Shown here: positions 44,785-57,764 of the stretch, one piece after another
Numbering within the stretch: the first letter of the stretch is position 1
Layout of the letters: each line of letters begins with the position of its first letter
NCBI GenBank assembly: GCA_027257055.1
Contig: JAPVLO010000962.1
Location: 186,001-250,000 of the forward strand
Source of the DNA: Cephalopachus bancanus
Lineage: Eukaryota; Chordata; Mammalia; Primates; Tarsiidae
Direction of reading: 5' to 3'
Length of the DNA: 64,000 nt
Notes under the pieces: model-generated
What the model was told of the DNA's origin: nothing
Seen by the model: only the letters and a program-made list of their open reading frames with translations
The model's database searches: none
Translations under genes and position numbers: made by a program

Positions 44785-46100
44785 CTCCATTTTCACTGCT
44801 TGCATAAATCTGATGATTTTCTCCTTTTGAGCAAAGAGACTATAATGCCTTCCTGGTGTGTTTTTCAGAGCACTGGATCAACATCACACATGGAATATAT
44901 TTGTGAAGAGACAGACAGAATTATGTCATACCCAGAGGGGAAAATAATCAGATATCAACTCTGCATTTGCTGCATTAATCATATTTTTGGGACTTAAAGA
45001 AGTAAGAACAGAGTTGGTTATTAGACTCAAAATGACCTTGTTCCCAGTCTCCAGTTTTTCTGTGCAAATCTGTTGACCTGTCTGCACATTGGACTATTGG
45101 TAAAGTAAGGATAATAATGCATAATCTTTCCTCATTGGCTCAGAGCTTTCGATAGTGATTTTACATTTTCTTATGTTACTTGAAAAATGTTACACTATTC
45201 AGGTGCTAATGGCTCTCTCTGGCAAAGACAACTAAGCCATACTCTCTTATGATGATTTAAAGAGAATTTTTAAGTGTATAATTACATTAATCTTTTAAAT
45301 AAATTCCATATCATTTTTATATCATAGGATTTATGGTTATAAGCATGAAGTAAAAATATAAATGTAGATTATAGGGATATTGGGGTTGGAGGAAAATAAT
45401 AATATACAATTTTAAAGGAAGGATTTTATTTTAGGTAGGATAATGATACATTACACCTGGTAAAAGATAATTTAGTAAATATTTTTTACTATAAATTAGC
45501 ATCTATTTGGAAAGGATAGTGATTAGAAATATTGAGGCTTACTAGAAGCCTTTGGGAGAAATGTGGTGCACTTAAGAAATTTAAAATATATTTAATGTCA
45601 TAATATGTGAAATTTATTAACAACACAGTTAAAATGCTTATTTGACTATTTGGAACCTTAAATATTTATATAAAAATGGTAACTTGAGTGAAAAGAAACA
45701 ATTTGTTTCTAAAGATAAAATTCAACACTTTATATTACAGAAGTGTGTTTTGTATTTGCTATGTACTGATCATTAATATTGTGTAAGAAACTCAATTTAA
45801 TGTATAAAATAGTGTGGGTGGGGATACTCATAATCAACAACCTATCAGTTGAACTAGAGTTAGTTTCTGACTAGAGTCTGTTATAATTTAGAATCATGTA
45901 TATATGCTCATAACTTATCTGATAAAGATCTAAAGAGTTAGAATAAGAAGGCTTCCTATTAAGAGAAGGTCCTTTTCTTAAATGGTATTTCATTGCAAAG
46001 CAGTTGTACATATCTGTATATGTCCCTTACAGACAGACAAACTCAGAATGAAATAGAACTTACACTTCATTTTAAGTTAGATAAGGTACACTTGACAGCA
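44785..46100. other. Unassigned DNA
   Basis: No named repeat was found over about 1.3 kb. The 65-codon frame at 44800-44997 has no domain. The first part may be unique conserved sequence. Confidence 0.4.
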
Positions 46101-46101
46101 G

Positions 46102-46102
<1 letters not shown>

Positions 46103-46151
<49 letters not shown>
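46103..46151. repeat. (TC)n microsatellite
   Basis: About 23 uninterrupted CT units, a polypyrimidine tract capable of triplex formation. Frames across it encode Ser-Leu repeats and are artefacts. Confidence 0.96.
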
Positions 46152-46153
<2 letters not shown>

Positions 46154-49080
46154 CATTAGATATCTGCATACCAAAGACATGGTCTTATACTTCAAATTTT
46201 ACACATCAGTGGCATAATTTTGCACAGCTATTAGGGCAATTCAATTTTCATGCTAATGATTGGCGATAGAACTCTGACCTAAAAAACAAGAGAAAAAAAC
46301 TCTATAGGAGGATTCTGGAAAATGCCATTATTATCACTGATAACAGGCAAAAGTTGAGGAGAAATGAAAAATCTTCTTTCGTTTGGATTCTTTTTTTAAG
46401 TCTGAAATTTTGGCAGTTATTTTGGGAACACGAGTAGGGTCACCATAAAATTATTAGTCAACATTCGTGTAAGCAAAGAAAATCATAGAAAGAACATGAG
46501 TCGTTATAGTATAATTTATACACTAAATAAAGCTATCATTCTACCTCTAATCTTTTTATATGCAATTTTAAATTTCTACATTGTTAGATTATTTTGTTTG
46601 ACTCTTATTTTACTTGTGTGATACTTGATATTTGTTACTTAATACATTGAAGCACTTATATGAGATAGTCTTTCCATCTGAGATAATTGGAGAGCATTTA
46701 ACATCTGTCAATGGCACAGGTATAAATTAGGATTGCTTTCATCTAAATTTATAAAACACAATCTAAATTTATAAAACAATTTCTGGGCAATATTGTTCAA
46801 ATCTAAAGCAAGAGGGAACTTGGATAACTTCTTTCCACCTTATCATTTTACAAAGAGTACACTGGACTCCAGAAACATTAATTGGTTTACCAAATATAGT
46901 CAAGATCTCTACATTTATAAGAACAATATTTAGAGTCATATTTAAAACACTTGTCTTTATTCCTAGTCCAATTTTGCTTCCATTATTCTATACTTCTCCT
47001 AGAAGTCTAGAAACTGAGTCAAATATCTAATTTTAAATTAGATAAACTTGTTATGCAGTTGACCCTCATTTATAAAACCTGTGGTACTTATGAATTCTAC
47101 AGGTTAACCGACAAACTGGGATGAACTACTAGTGTTGGTGAGTCACTGTCCATGGTGCTATAGTTGTGAAAAGAAGAAAAGCACTTTTTAATTACTGTTG
47201 ATCCTTAGTTTTTGATAGCAGACAGTCATATCCATATGATATAATGCTAATGTAAAATTCATATGCTGATCATTGCCCATTTAAAAGAAAACATATTGAC
47301 TATATTTGTCTTGAAACTAAGAATCTAATATTTTCCTTATATTTTCATTTTTCTGGTAATAGTTTAGATAAGTATCTTCATTATACATTAGAGCCTATAT
47401 ATATTACACATTAATGTCTAAAGTGACATAATTTGAAAATAAAACAGGATAATATAGCAATCACATGATTGATTTTTCTTAAAACATTCCAGCACTGACT
47501 TAGAACTGATAAATCCACAATATTTCTGTATTTTTTAATGTGAACACTAGCATCTCATAATTTCCTTAACTTTATCCTGAACAAGTTATAATGAAGAGAG
47601 ACGCTTTTCAGAGAGAATGGAAAATCCTGGCACAGTTAGCTGATGAGTTGGTTATCAAAGGGAACAGGAAATTCTATAAAAGTGCTTTCTCTGAAGGGTC
47701 TGCAGTCAGAAAACAGATTTCACCAACAAAAATGTTGACTAGTTTATATTTTCACCCACTTCCATGAAGTTTGGTCAGGTGGGACTCTCACTCACTTTGG
47801 TAAATAAAGTGTCCTGTAGGTCTCAGCATTTCCAGCAGAATTAGTCAAAAGTTAGTTTGGCCAATTAGAATAAAATCACCTGTGGGCTGTCCTCCATGCC
47901 TCAATTATCTGGATCCAAATAGCACTGTCTATTTAGAGTAAGACCACATCTCATTTGACCTTCCCATCTCCAGAAAGAATCAAGAGATCACCCATAACTT
48001 TGCATGTTCTTCTCTTTCTGGTCCCTTCCCTCAACACTCCCCACTCATCACCTTTCCTTGCTTTGGGGCCATCATTTCTAATCTAACCATATGATTTATT
48101 TTTGTTTGGTTAATCAGTGTCAGAATTTCAATCTTTCAGTTCATCCATCATTTTTCCTTGCTACAGATCAGGGATCTGTCTGTTCCTTTATCTCCCATTT
48201 ATCACTAACTCCTAACACACTCCAACAGTTTCCTCGGGTCAATTATCAGCAAAATCCTCCATAGCCCACACTTCTTGTTGAAATTTCACTTTAACTTCCG
48301 GTTTTAAACGATATATGGCTGTCTTCCATGGCTTTCCCTGTAGCCAGTGCTATATAGTCTCTCTCATGTACTCTTCAGAGGCCTTCTCATTAAACTGAGG
48401 TAGCTGTCTTCCATAATCCTCATTGCCAATTCCAGAATATTCTCCCGCCTTCCTACTTAGAAACCCAAATTTAATATATTCCTACAAAAATATCCTTTAC
48501 TGATCCTTGTGCTGTTATATACATACTGCTGTAGCATTTCCCTTTATTCTTTAATGATTTTGTTTCCTGTTCACTGTTGTTGTTCTTTCCCACACTACTC
48601 CTCTGAGAGTTGCTTCTCCCATCTCTGATGTCTTCTTCTCCAGTTATCTTGTGTTCAACCTCACCACTTCATGGTGGTCATTTCCTAGACTCTTTCATTA
48701 ATATTAACTCTAACTCCTCTAAGATACCAACTTCATTCATTCGAGAATATAAATCCACCCTGGATCCTGGTAGCCCACTCGTAGTTCCTGACCACTGAGA
48801 ATATCACAAATGCCTTGATATCTACAATTCATTGATTTCATCACTTTTTAACTGTTCCTCACAACTCTTCATGTTCATATTTTTTCCTTGGTTATTTTAA
48901 ATTATGTAACTTCTTCAAACTCTCTCTTGCATGTATCCCTAACTCATGTGGTTTTGTCCCATTTACTTGGGAAAATTACAACCCTGGCTTCCCTTACTCT
49001 ACATGTAGACCAATGAAGCCAAAATTTGGTGTCTGAAGCTGTCAAATGATCATACTGTATTTTATGTATACATTTATTTT
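46152..49080. other. Unassigned DNA, partly pyrimidine-rich
   Basis: About 2.9 kb without a gene. 46743-46777 contains a small tandem copy of ctaaatttataaaaca. 48000-49000 is CT-rich on this strand and compositionally like LINE L2 sense sequence, but no firm landmark was found. A MER2/Tigger-like reading of cagttgaccctcatttata near 47058 was too weak to call. Confidence 0.35.
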
Positions 49081-49084
49081 CTCA

Positions 49085-49290
49085 TCTTCCACATCAGGGT
49101 GGGCAAACTATGTCCCCTAGGCCAAATTCAGCCTGCTGCCTGTTATTTTTAAGTAAATATTTATTAGAACACAGTTATGCTTATTTATTTACATATTATC
49201 TGCTGGTATTTTACACTACAATACCTAAGTGGAATAGTTGCATAGAGACCATACGACCTACAAAAACCAACAAAGTCACTCTCTGTTCCT
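49085..49290. mobile_element. hAT-type (Charlie-like) DNA transposon remnant
   Basis: It begins cagggtgggcaaactatg, continues ggccaaattcagcctgctgc and tatttattagaacacagtt, and ends with a gcatagagaccatacgacct block. This is the familiar layout of non-autonomous hAT elements whose ends read caggg..gcaaact. The exact subfamily is not assigned. Confidence 0.65.
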
Positions 49291-49299
49291 TTATAAAAT

Positions 49300-50375
49300 T
49301 CTTCTAATCCTTGTTCTATATGACTACCATAATGCTGTTTTTATTCTTCCTTCTACCTCTAACATGTTCTTCCCAATTCTCACTTTCAGAAGACCTTGCC
49401 TCTTACTATAAAGATATATCCCATGTGCTCACATCCTCATACCTACTTACCTACACAGTTAAATCTGAGCTCAAAATGTTGTCTTCTTCCCTGTTATTAT
49501 AGACATAACTATTTATGTGCATTTAGTACTTCATATGTGCATTAGATCTTATTTCTTCTCATCTACTAAAGAACATCAGTTTAATAATTTAATTTTCTCT
49601 CTTAAATCATCAATTTTCTACTTGTTATGATATTGTTTTCATTGGCATAGACATGCTTTTGTGTTTTCCCTTTTTTAAAGTAAATCTCTTGACAACATCT
49701 TCCTTTCCAGTCTCTTCCCATTGGAGCAAAATCCCAAAACATTATCTACACTTACTATTTTCAATGTATTACCTATCATTCTCTTTCTAATGCATCTGAT
49801 AAGGTTTTTTTCCCTAACCAGTCCACCGAAGACATCTGCGCTTTGCAATCAATGACTGATTCTCAATATTTTATTTTACTTATTAATATCGTTCTGGTTA
49901 ACACATACTTACTAAATATTTAAGTATGTAGGTACTGTTCAAAATATTGGTGAAAAATGAGAAAAATATCAGACAAAAATTTTTGCCTTCATAAGGTATA
50001 AATTCCAGGAATTATTCATAGTTAATTGTGAATTTTTCCTTTCTTTCCTTGGTTTCTAGTATAGTTATCTTTCTTTTTCACTTCTATCCACTTTTCCTCA
50101 GTCTGTTTAATAGTTCTTTCTCCTCTCCATGACCACTTAATATTTCAGTATTGCAAGACTAAGCAATTGGACTATTTTTATTTTCTATGTGCAGTCACTA
50201 ACTCTATGACCTCATTCACCTGTGGTTTTAAATTTGCTTTTAAAAATATTTTTAAACATGTATCTCCAACCTATATCTCTACCCTGGACTACCTATTTAT
50301 CATGTATGATTGTCTATATAACTTGGATGACTAAAAATAATCACACACTTGACATGTTTTTAGATAAGCTACTGA
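49300..50375. other. Unassigned DNA
   Basis: About 1 kb with no gene or named repeat. It is pyrimidine-rich in places. Confidence 0.4.
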
Positions 50376-50379
50376 TCTT

Positions 50380-50480
50380 CTCCAACCTTTCTGTACCTCA
50401 GTTGATGACAACTCCATCCCCAATGACTGCTCTCCTCCAAGCCACTATCACCTGTCACCTGACTTATTGCTACAAACACT
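50380..50480 (+). mobile_element. L2 LINE, sense, left part
   Basis: ctccaagccactatcacctg and tcacctgacttattgctaca match L2 ORF2 (gtccaagccaccatcatctctcgcctggattattgcaat). It is interrupted by an Alu and resumes at 50820. Confidence 0.72.
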
Positions 50481-50510
50481 TTAACAAATCTTTTCGATTT
50501 TATTTTTTTA

Positions 50511-50796
50511 AATTTATTTATTTATTTATTTTGAGTTGGAGTCTCACTCTGTCGCCCAGACTGGAGTGCAGTGGCCACTCCCAGCCACCGCAGCCTCGAC
50601 CTGCTGGGCTCAGGTGATCCTTCCGCTTCAGCCTTCGAGTAGCCGGAATTACAGGCGCGCATTACCACACCCGGCTAATTTTTTGATTTATTGTAGAGAT
50701 GAGGTCTCGCCTGCCCAGGCAGGTCTCGAACCCGCGGGCTCAGGCAATCCACTCACCTCAGCCACCCAAAGGCGCGGGATTACAGGCTGAGGCACC
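50511..50796 (-). mobile_element. Alu SINE, class D, minus strand, nested in L2
   Basis: The tail appears as a tttattta repeat. It lacks acttg (gtctcgcctgcccagg on this strand) and has aaaggcgcggga. The duplicated target ttaacaaatctttt occurs at 50481-50494 and from 50797. Confidence 0.96.
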
Positions 50797-50819
50797 TTAA
50801 CAAATCTTTTTGATTTTAT

Positions 50820-51010
50820 CTTTATTTTTCACCATCTATTTTCAGCAATTGTCAGTATGATAACTATAAAATCAATATCAGACCTTGTCATTCCTCTCCT
50901 CCATGCCCACTAGGAGTTTACCAACTCATTATCAGAGGAAACAGCAACATCTTTAACAAAAGCCTATGAGGCACTACATGATGTGTTCCTCTCTAATCTA
51001 TTTTATCTCC
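50820..51010 (+). mobile_element. L2 LINE, sense, right part
   Basis: It resumes the L2 after the Alu: gataactataaaatcaatat, cagaccttgtcattcctctc, aaaagcctatgaggcactac and atgatgtgttcct track the L2 consensus (gatcatgtcactcctctgc, cctacaaggccctacatgatc). Confidence 0.78.
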
Positions 51011-51978
51011 TACTAATCTAATAGGAAATAAATGTCACTTTCTCAGAATAGATGGCAAAAAACAGACAAATAAAATTGGTTAAAATACTGACATTATAAT
51101 AAGTTGGTCATGTAAGAAAAAGCCCAATGAACTACATTCATAAACTTCCTAACATTTCATATTCTTGATAATACATGTACCATAAGCTTGTTGACCCTGA
51201 TTGCACAAAAGATCTCTTTGTAATTATGCATTTAAATCAAATATTGTGCTAATAACTTCAGTATAGTTCTTCATTTATACAACTTAATATAAGAACTAAT
51301 AATATTTTGCTCTCATTAGAGATGAAAAAAGGGCCAGATAAAATTTACAAGGCCACCTGTCTTGTGAGCGATAAAACTAGAAAAACACGTCATTAATTAA
51401 TAAGATGTTCGAACATTTAATAAACAGAATATTAATATAAGAATAGTTATAAAAATAATAGTTGAACTTTTATTTTCCTTTTTTTTTGGTAAGAGCTTTC
51501 TATAGTTCTTCGAAAATAGATTCCATTATTTTGTTTCTCCTTAAATTATTTTCAAGATAGAAGGATCCTTATCCAGACATATACAAAAATTGAACACATC
51601 ATGAATTTCCATGAAAAAGTAGATTTTTTCTTATTCAGATCTACAAAAAGTCTATAGAATTTAAGCTGGCATTATTGAGTCCTAAAGACATTTCCTTTTT
51701 ATCCCTGATCCTAAACTCCAAATCAGTTTCAACTATGGCTCTTTCCTTTGGGATTTGAACAAATCAATTAGGTAAAAGAGAGTAGACTAAAAGAACCCCT
51801 AATAATCTTTAAAGATGACTTAAACAAACCATGAAAACATGTTTGGCTTTGACTTCAGTGAATCTAAGAACAGATCCATGGTCAAATGGGAACTTTTGAG
51901 TATCTCTGTACATCATGAACAAAGTGGCAGCAACCAAGCCAGTTTAGAAACTTCAAAAGCCTTGAATCAAAGGGCGTT
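51011..51978. other. Unassigned AT-rich DNA
   Basis: No gene or named repeat was seen over about 970 bp. Confidence 0.45.
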
Positions 51979-51980
51979 TT

Positions 51981-51984
51981 AAAT

Positions 51985-52031
<47 letters not shown>

Positions 52032-52269
52032 TTATTTATTTGAGTTGGAGTCTCACTCTGTCACCCAGACTGGAGTGCAGTGGCTGCTCCTGGCCACCGC
52101 ATCCTCGACCTGCTGGGCTCCAGCGATCCTTCCGCCTCAGCCCACCACACCCGGCGAATTTTTTGATTTATTTTAGAGATGAGGTCTCGCTGCCTAGGCG
52201 GGTCTCGAACCCGCGGGCTCAGGCAATCCACTCACCTCAGTCTCCCAAAGGCGCGGGATTACAGGCTGA
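51981..52269 (-). mobile_element. Alu SINE, class D, minus strand, internally deleted and truncated
   Basis: A 50-bp (ATTT)n tail is followed by the right arm, in which about 35 bp are missing between gcctcag and cccaccacacccgg. The left arm lacks acttg (gtctcgctgcctagg) and has aaaggcgcggga. The 5' end stops at acaggctga, and a clear target duplication was not found. Confidence 0.93.
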
Positions 52270-52590
52270 AGGGGATGTTATTAAAATATAACAAATTTGG
52301 GCTGTGGTATTTCAATGTCTGTTAGCACGTCTAACACTCGTCCAAAACTACATACTCTGTCCACAAGTATAAATAGTTATTTGCAATAATGCAATTTACT
52401 AATCCTGAAATGAACATTTATAAAAGAAAGAAAAAGAACTTAAAATTAATAAGGGAGAGTGAAAAATAATTTTAAAACATAGGTAGGATCTGCCATCATG
52501 ATACTGTGGCAAGCAGAAAAATAAGAGGTGGTGTGGATTTTTATACAAAAGAATTACTGAGGAACACATGCATAGGTGAAAACAAGTATT
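52270..52590. other. Unassigned spacer between two same-strand Alus
   Basis: About 320 bp with no gene or named repeat. Confidence 0.5.
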
Positions 52591-52591
52591 C

Positions 52592-52884
52592 TTTTTTTTT
52601 TTTTTTTTTTTGAGTTGGAGTCTCACTCAGTCGCCCAGACGGGAGTGCAGTGGCCGCTCCCAGCCACCGCAGCCTCGCCTGCTGGGCTCTGGCGATCCTT
52701 CTGCCTCAGCCTTCCGAGTAGCCGGAATTACAGGCATGAGCTACCACTCCCGGCTGATTTTTTGATTTATTGTAGAGATGAGGTCTCACTGCCCAGGCGG
52801 GTCTCGAACCCGTGGGCTCAGGCAATCCACTCACCTCAGCCTCCCAAAGGCGCGGGATTACAGGTTGAGCCACCGAGCCCAGCT
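52592..52884 (-). mobile_element. Alu SINE, class D, minus strand
   Basis: A full dimer with a 20-T tail. It lacks acttg (gtctcactgcccagg) and has aaaggcgcggga. Target duplications caagtattctttt lie at 52583 onward and from 52885. Confidence 0.97.
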
Positions 52885-52899
52885 CAAGTATTCTTTTTC

Positions 52900-54820
52900 T
52901 AAATTCCATCATCATCTGCTCTGGAAGACAGTCAACAGTAGTTTTCCCCATATCTGCCTACTTTTATACATCATCTTTTGAACAAGGAATTATGTACTAA
53001 ATAAACGGTTTTCTGACTATTAGCATGATAACTTGGGGATAATTTTCTTGCCACAATTTATTCTTACACTTCATTCTGCATTTTTGTTTTACATTTCATA
53101 TCCAAAAGATTTAAAACCCATTCTGTATTTTCCTTTTTCTGCTGCCTCTTAAGCTTTCTGCCTCAATTTGCAAGGGTGGTTAATGACTAAAATGTCTAGT
53201 CCTGAGGAGACAATACTGAAATAAAATAAACATGAGATGTGTGATGCCAGCAGGTAAATCAAACTCTTAATATTTGAGTTGTCTCAGTCAAAACATAATG
53301 AAGATAGCAGCTGGTCTTAAAAAGAAAAAAAAAGCAAAACAAAAAAACAGCCCGCATTAACCCTGCCAGAAAGGAAAAACAGCTTTATTATTCTGATAGG
53401 ATACTGGGACATTGCACAAAAAATGTCTCCTAGGAAACAGTCTATTTGTACCAATGGCAAAATGACCTTCTCTTTGATCTAAGAGAATTTATGCCTCAGT
53501 TTGAAGTTTCAATTATTTCTTCTGACATCTGCTAACATTGATGGTATTCACAGAATCTCCCTGCGTAACTACAACAACGTGCATTAGTATGAAAAAACTA
53601 AATGAAAATCTATGCTACATTTTAGTAAATGCATTAATAGCACTCAGATTTAACTATAAAATATGTCTTTGCTTTCTTTTCTTTAACTTTTCTCTTTTTA
53701 AAATTATTTTGCATTGCTGTGAGAAAAAAACTGAAATAACATAAGCTTTTGAATACAGGAATATTTAGATATCACTATTGTCAAGAAGAATTATACAACT
53801 GAATCATGCATTGGAAAGATATGAAATCCAAATCTCAGTAAGACAAGTTTCCGTCATGGGGTTCATAATTTCTATAAGCAAGTACATTCTAGATAGCGAT
53901 ATTTGAACTTTCCATTCTTTGTAAAGCATGTTTTCCCCACTTCCATCATCTGCTGCTTATATTCTCCATAAAATACTTTGCTTCCTGCACTCTTTGGGTT
54001 ACTCGACTCAGAACTCCACCTTTTGTAGTAACTATGGATTTAAAAAAAAAAAAGGGCATGGCTAGCTCCCTAAATTCAAATTTTATATTAACTATGGTTG
54101 TGCAAGGAAAGAAACTATAGAGGCAGAGTAGGTTTTATTTCAAAATGTTATTTGATGAACAAAACTTCCGTGCAAATTTTCAAGCTCTCAATCACCCTGG
54201 AATCTTTCCCCTTCCTTCCATTGCTACAACATGGCTCATTATGGATTGAACATGTATAATCTTTAAATTGGAAGACAGAATGGGATTTTCAAGGTCTTTT
54301 CTCCCCTTCTTCTTTGGCGTTATCTTTTCATTCTGCTGTCTCCAGACTTCCTAAATGTTGAAGATCTCACAACATTTTTAATTCGAATGTGACTGCTTAA
54401 CATTAAGTACACACTCTCCAAAAACTTCGCTTTGTATAGGCCAGAACATTGGAGATAATTGGATGCGATACTATAGAAAGAGGCAGTTATTGATGATAGG
54501 TTGGTGTTTGTTCCACTCTCCTGGGGAATCTCATCTGTTCACATGCCTTCTGTGTTCTATGTTTCCCAAAGTGGAGATGCAGGTACCATCTCCTCCTGGG
54601 TGTGGCTCCCATAAAGGGCAATGACTTCCAGCAGCATGTAACATAGCTGAGTACACCCTGTTTTTTGGAACATTGAGTTCTCTAATTTACAAGATTACAA
54701 GGTATAACGTTTTCCTGGTTTTCATTTTATGTCTCTGACTTCCTTCTCAGTTTCCTTTTCGTTGATTCCTGTTCCTGAATTTATCATTTAATCTAAATAC
54801 ATAATGTATTTGGCTATATT
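52900..54820. other. Unassigned DNA
   Basis: About 1.9 kb with no supportable gene or named repeat. Confidence 0.4.
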
Positions 54821-54835
54821 TTAGATTTTTCTCCT

Positions 54836-55137
54836 TTTTTTTTTTTTTTTTTTTTTGTTTTTTTGAGTTGGAGTCTCACTCAGTCGCCCAGACTGGAGTG
54901 CAGTGGCCGCACCCGGCCACCGCAGCCTCACCTGCTGGGCTCCGGTGATCCTTCCTCCTCAGCCTTTCAAGTAGCCGGAAATACAGGCATCCGCTACCAA
55001 GCCCGGCTTATTTTTTGATTTATTGTAGAGATGAGGTCTCGCTGCCCAGCCAGGTCTCGAAGCCGCAGGCTCAGGCAATCCACTCACCTCAGCCTCCCAA
55101 AGGCGCGGGATTACAGGCTGAGCCACCGAGCCTGGCT
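54836..55137 (-). mobile_element. Alu SINE, class D, minus strand
   Basis: A full dimer with a long T tail (interrupted by one G). It lacks acttg (gtctcgctgcccagcc) and has aaaggcgcggga. Target duplications gatttttctcctttt occur at 54824 onward and 55139 onward. Confidence 0.97.
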
Positions 55138-55149
55138 CGATTTTTCTCC

Positions 55150-55340
55150 TTTTATATGTGTAATAGTGTATCTATATATGGGAGGGATAAAAAAAAAGGA
55201 ATTATTTTTTGGAGAGCAGTCCGCTTATAATACTAGCTTCCTTTGCAAGGTAAGTATTCCAGAAACCTACTGGCATCAGTATACCAGCTAGCGTCGTTGT
55301 GAGAAGCTGCACTTGGCTTCAGTGAAATTTTTTTTTTTTG
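55150..55340. other. Unassigned DNA before a mariner remnant
   Basis: About 190 bp. It may include the degraded 5' portion of the mariner, but no alignment is clear. Confidence 0.4.
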
Positions 55341-55341
55341 A

Positions 55342-55709
55342 GACTTTTTTCAACGCCCACATCAGGCTGAATGTTCCATTGTTTTTTATCAAAACTAACA
55401 TGACTCTTCTGCCCCACCCTTCCTATTCACCAGATCTCATCCCATCGACTTTGTTTGTTTCCCTGAATGAACTAAGTCCTCAGAGAAAAACATTTTGCTG
55501 ATGTGAAAGAGGTGAAACCAATGGCAGAGAAGCACTAAAAGTCATCAAAACTGGCAAGTTCAAAAACTGTTTTGAGCAGTAGAAAAAGCATCTCAATAGA
55601 TGTATTGTATCAAATGGGTAGTACTTTGAAGGTGATTGAAGTTTAAACAGGTAAGAATAAACACAATTTTTTATAAATAGATTTATTTTTTGGGGGGTCC
55701 CCCCTCGTG
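55342..55709 (+). mobile_element. Mariner DNA transposon, 5'-truncated, sense
   Basis: The transposase C-terminal region is visible: the HPSYSPDLIPS block is the mariner signature around the third catalytic acid. It is followed by the remnants of the C-terminal tail and a 3' terminal repeat ending ggggggtcccccctcgt. The DNA-binding half is missing. The same family occurs at 60580-61180. It is not functional. Confidence 0.85.
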
Positions 55710-55711
55710 AT

Positions 55712-56455
55712 ATATCTTCTTTCTGTATCTATCTTCTGTCTATATATAATATATCTCTCCAGATATATTTTCTTTATATAATATATCAATCATTAAAATG
55801 CTGTTAAAAGTAGTATTTAAATACATTCAAATGGATTCATGACATATTAATCTTAAATTCATGGAAAACAGTTTGTGATCAATTAGCTTGACATAAAATA
55901 GAGATATTCTCTGTAATATAAAAAAATCTTTTACAATTGAGAGATGGGATATTTTTCTTACATATTTATAATATTTTATTACCATATATAGTACACTTAT
56001 ACATATAGCATATGTATATATTTTTATGTAATTATATACAGCAAATAAGCAATAATGGTTTAATGTAATAGAATCAATTGATAAAATTTTTATTCTTAAA
56101 ATTTGTACACATCATTTACTTCATTAAAGTTTATTTGGCTTGGCTTTAGATACAGAATTCATTAGGTTCTGTGAATGTTCAATGAATATAGGTTCAATGA
56201 ATATAACTGAAATTTATGATGGAGTGATAATGTATTAAAGGTTTTTACGACATGTATCATGTGCTAATCATATGTGATGGTTCAAATGATCAAAATTACC
56301 AACTTGAAAATATTGTTTATTTCCCCTAAATATGTTAGCCTACTTAAACTATATTTAACATAACTTTCTTATGCTCCTTTGGATTTTTCTAAAGAACTGA
56401 AGTTGGAACCAACAATTGAAATCAAGCCTATATAATGTATTGTTTAACATACGTT
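55712..56455. other. Unassigned AT-rich DNA
   Basis: About 740 bp very rich in TA dinucleotides. A small tandem copy of ttcaatgaatata occurs at 56179-56206. Confidence 0.5.
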
Positions 56456-56472
56456 AAGAATGCTTAGAACTA

Positions 56473-56763
56473 GCCGGGCTCGGTGGCTCAGCCTGTAATC
56501 CCGCGTCTTTGGGAGGTTGAGGTGAGTGGATTGCCTGAGCCCGCGGGTTCGAGACCCGCCTGGGGCAGCGAGACCTCATCTCTACAATAAATCAAAAAAT
56601 TAGCCGGGCATGGTAGCGCATGCCTGTAATTCCAGCTACTCGGAAGGCTGAGGAGGAAGGATCGCCGGAGCCCAGCAGGTCGAGGCTGCGGTGGCCGGAA
56701 ATGGCCACTGCACTCCAGTCTGGGCGACAGAGTGAGACTCCAACTCGAAAAAAAAAAAAAAAA
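56473..56763 (+). mobile_element. Alu SINE, class D, plus strand
   Basis: A full dimer. It lacks acttg (ggggcagcgagacc) and has cgcgtctttggg. Exact target duplications aagaatgcttagaact lie at 56456-56471 and about 56762-56777. The 167-codon minus-strand open frame across this Alu and the L1M next to it is an artefact. Confidence 0.97.
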
Positions 56764-56809
56764 GAATGCTTAGAACTCAAATTAAGAACACAAACAACCT
56801 GATTGCAAA

Positions 56810-57735
56810 GAACCAAAAAGTTTAATAGATACCTTGTGTAGGAAGATAAATAGTTATCATGTAAGCATATAAAAAGATGCTCTATATCATCAGGGAAATA
56901 CAAATTAAAACAATAAGGAGATACCACTACACACCTACTAGAATCCCAAATCCAGAACATTAACACCAAATAATGAGGAGGATGTGGGACAACAGGAACT
57001 CCCATACATTGCTGGTAGGACTGCAAAATGATATAGCCACTTTGGAAGCAGTCTAGAGGTAGTCTAAAGATGCTCTTACTATACAATATAATCATGCTCC
57101 TTGGTATTTACTTAAATAAATTGAAAACTTAGACCCACACAAAAACCTGCATATAGATGTTTATGACATCTTTATTCATATTTCCCAAAACTTAGAAGCA
57201 ACCAAGAAATCCTCCAGTAGGTGAATAGATTAATAAATTGTGGTATGTCCAGACAATGGCATTTTATTCAGTGCTAAAAAGATATGAGCTATTAAGTCAT
57301 AAAAAGACATGGAGGAAACTTAAGTGGATATCACTAAGTGAAAGAAGACCATATGAAAAGATTCCTAACCGTGTGACTCCAACTATATAAGGTTACCAAG
57401 AGTTAGAGGGAAGAGAAGGCTGAATAGGCAGAGCACAGAGAAATTTTAGAATAGTAAACTACCTATATAGTGGATACATGTCATTACATATTTGACCAGA
57501 CCCATAGGATGTACAACAGCAAGGTGAAATGTAAACTATGGACTTAGGGTGATAATGATGTGTCAGTGTAGCTGTGTTATCAGTTGTAACAAATGTGTCA
57601 CTCCGATGTGGGATGTTGATAATGGGGAAGTCGGGCATATGGATGATGGTAGGAAGTATATGGAAAGATCTTTGTACCTTCCATTCAATTTTTCTGTGAA
57701 CCTAAAACTGCTCTAAAAAATTCAGTGTATTATAA
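56810..57735 (+). mobile_element. L1M LINE 3' end, sense
   Basis: The landmark order fits the last part of ORF2 and the 3' UTR: gggaaatacaaattaaaaca, agataccactacacacctac, acattgctggtaggactgca, ctccagtaggtgaatagatt, gggtgataatgatgtgtcag and cctaaaactgctctaaaaaa. It is strongly diverged, with no frame. Confidence 0.9.
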
Positions 57736-57764
57736 CATTTAAAAAAAATGTGACTCAGTTTTCT

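Noticed and set aside
45993..46217. Frame with Ser-Leu repeats
   Set aside because: Translation of the (TC)n tract.
47058..47240. MER2/Tigger-like start
   Set aside because: The resemblance stops after about 13 bases and no matching inverted end was found.
56592..57095. The longest open frame in the window (167 codons, minus strand)
   Set aside because: It crosses an antisense Alu and a decayed L1M. The C-terminal part is standard translated Alu, with no independent domain.
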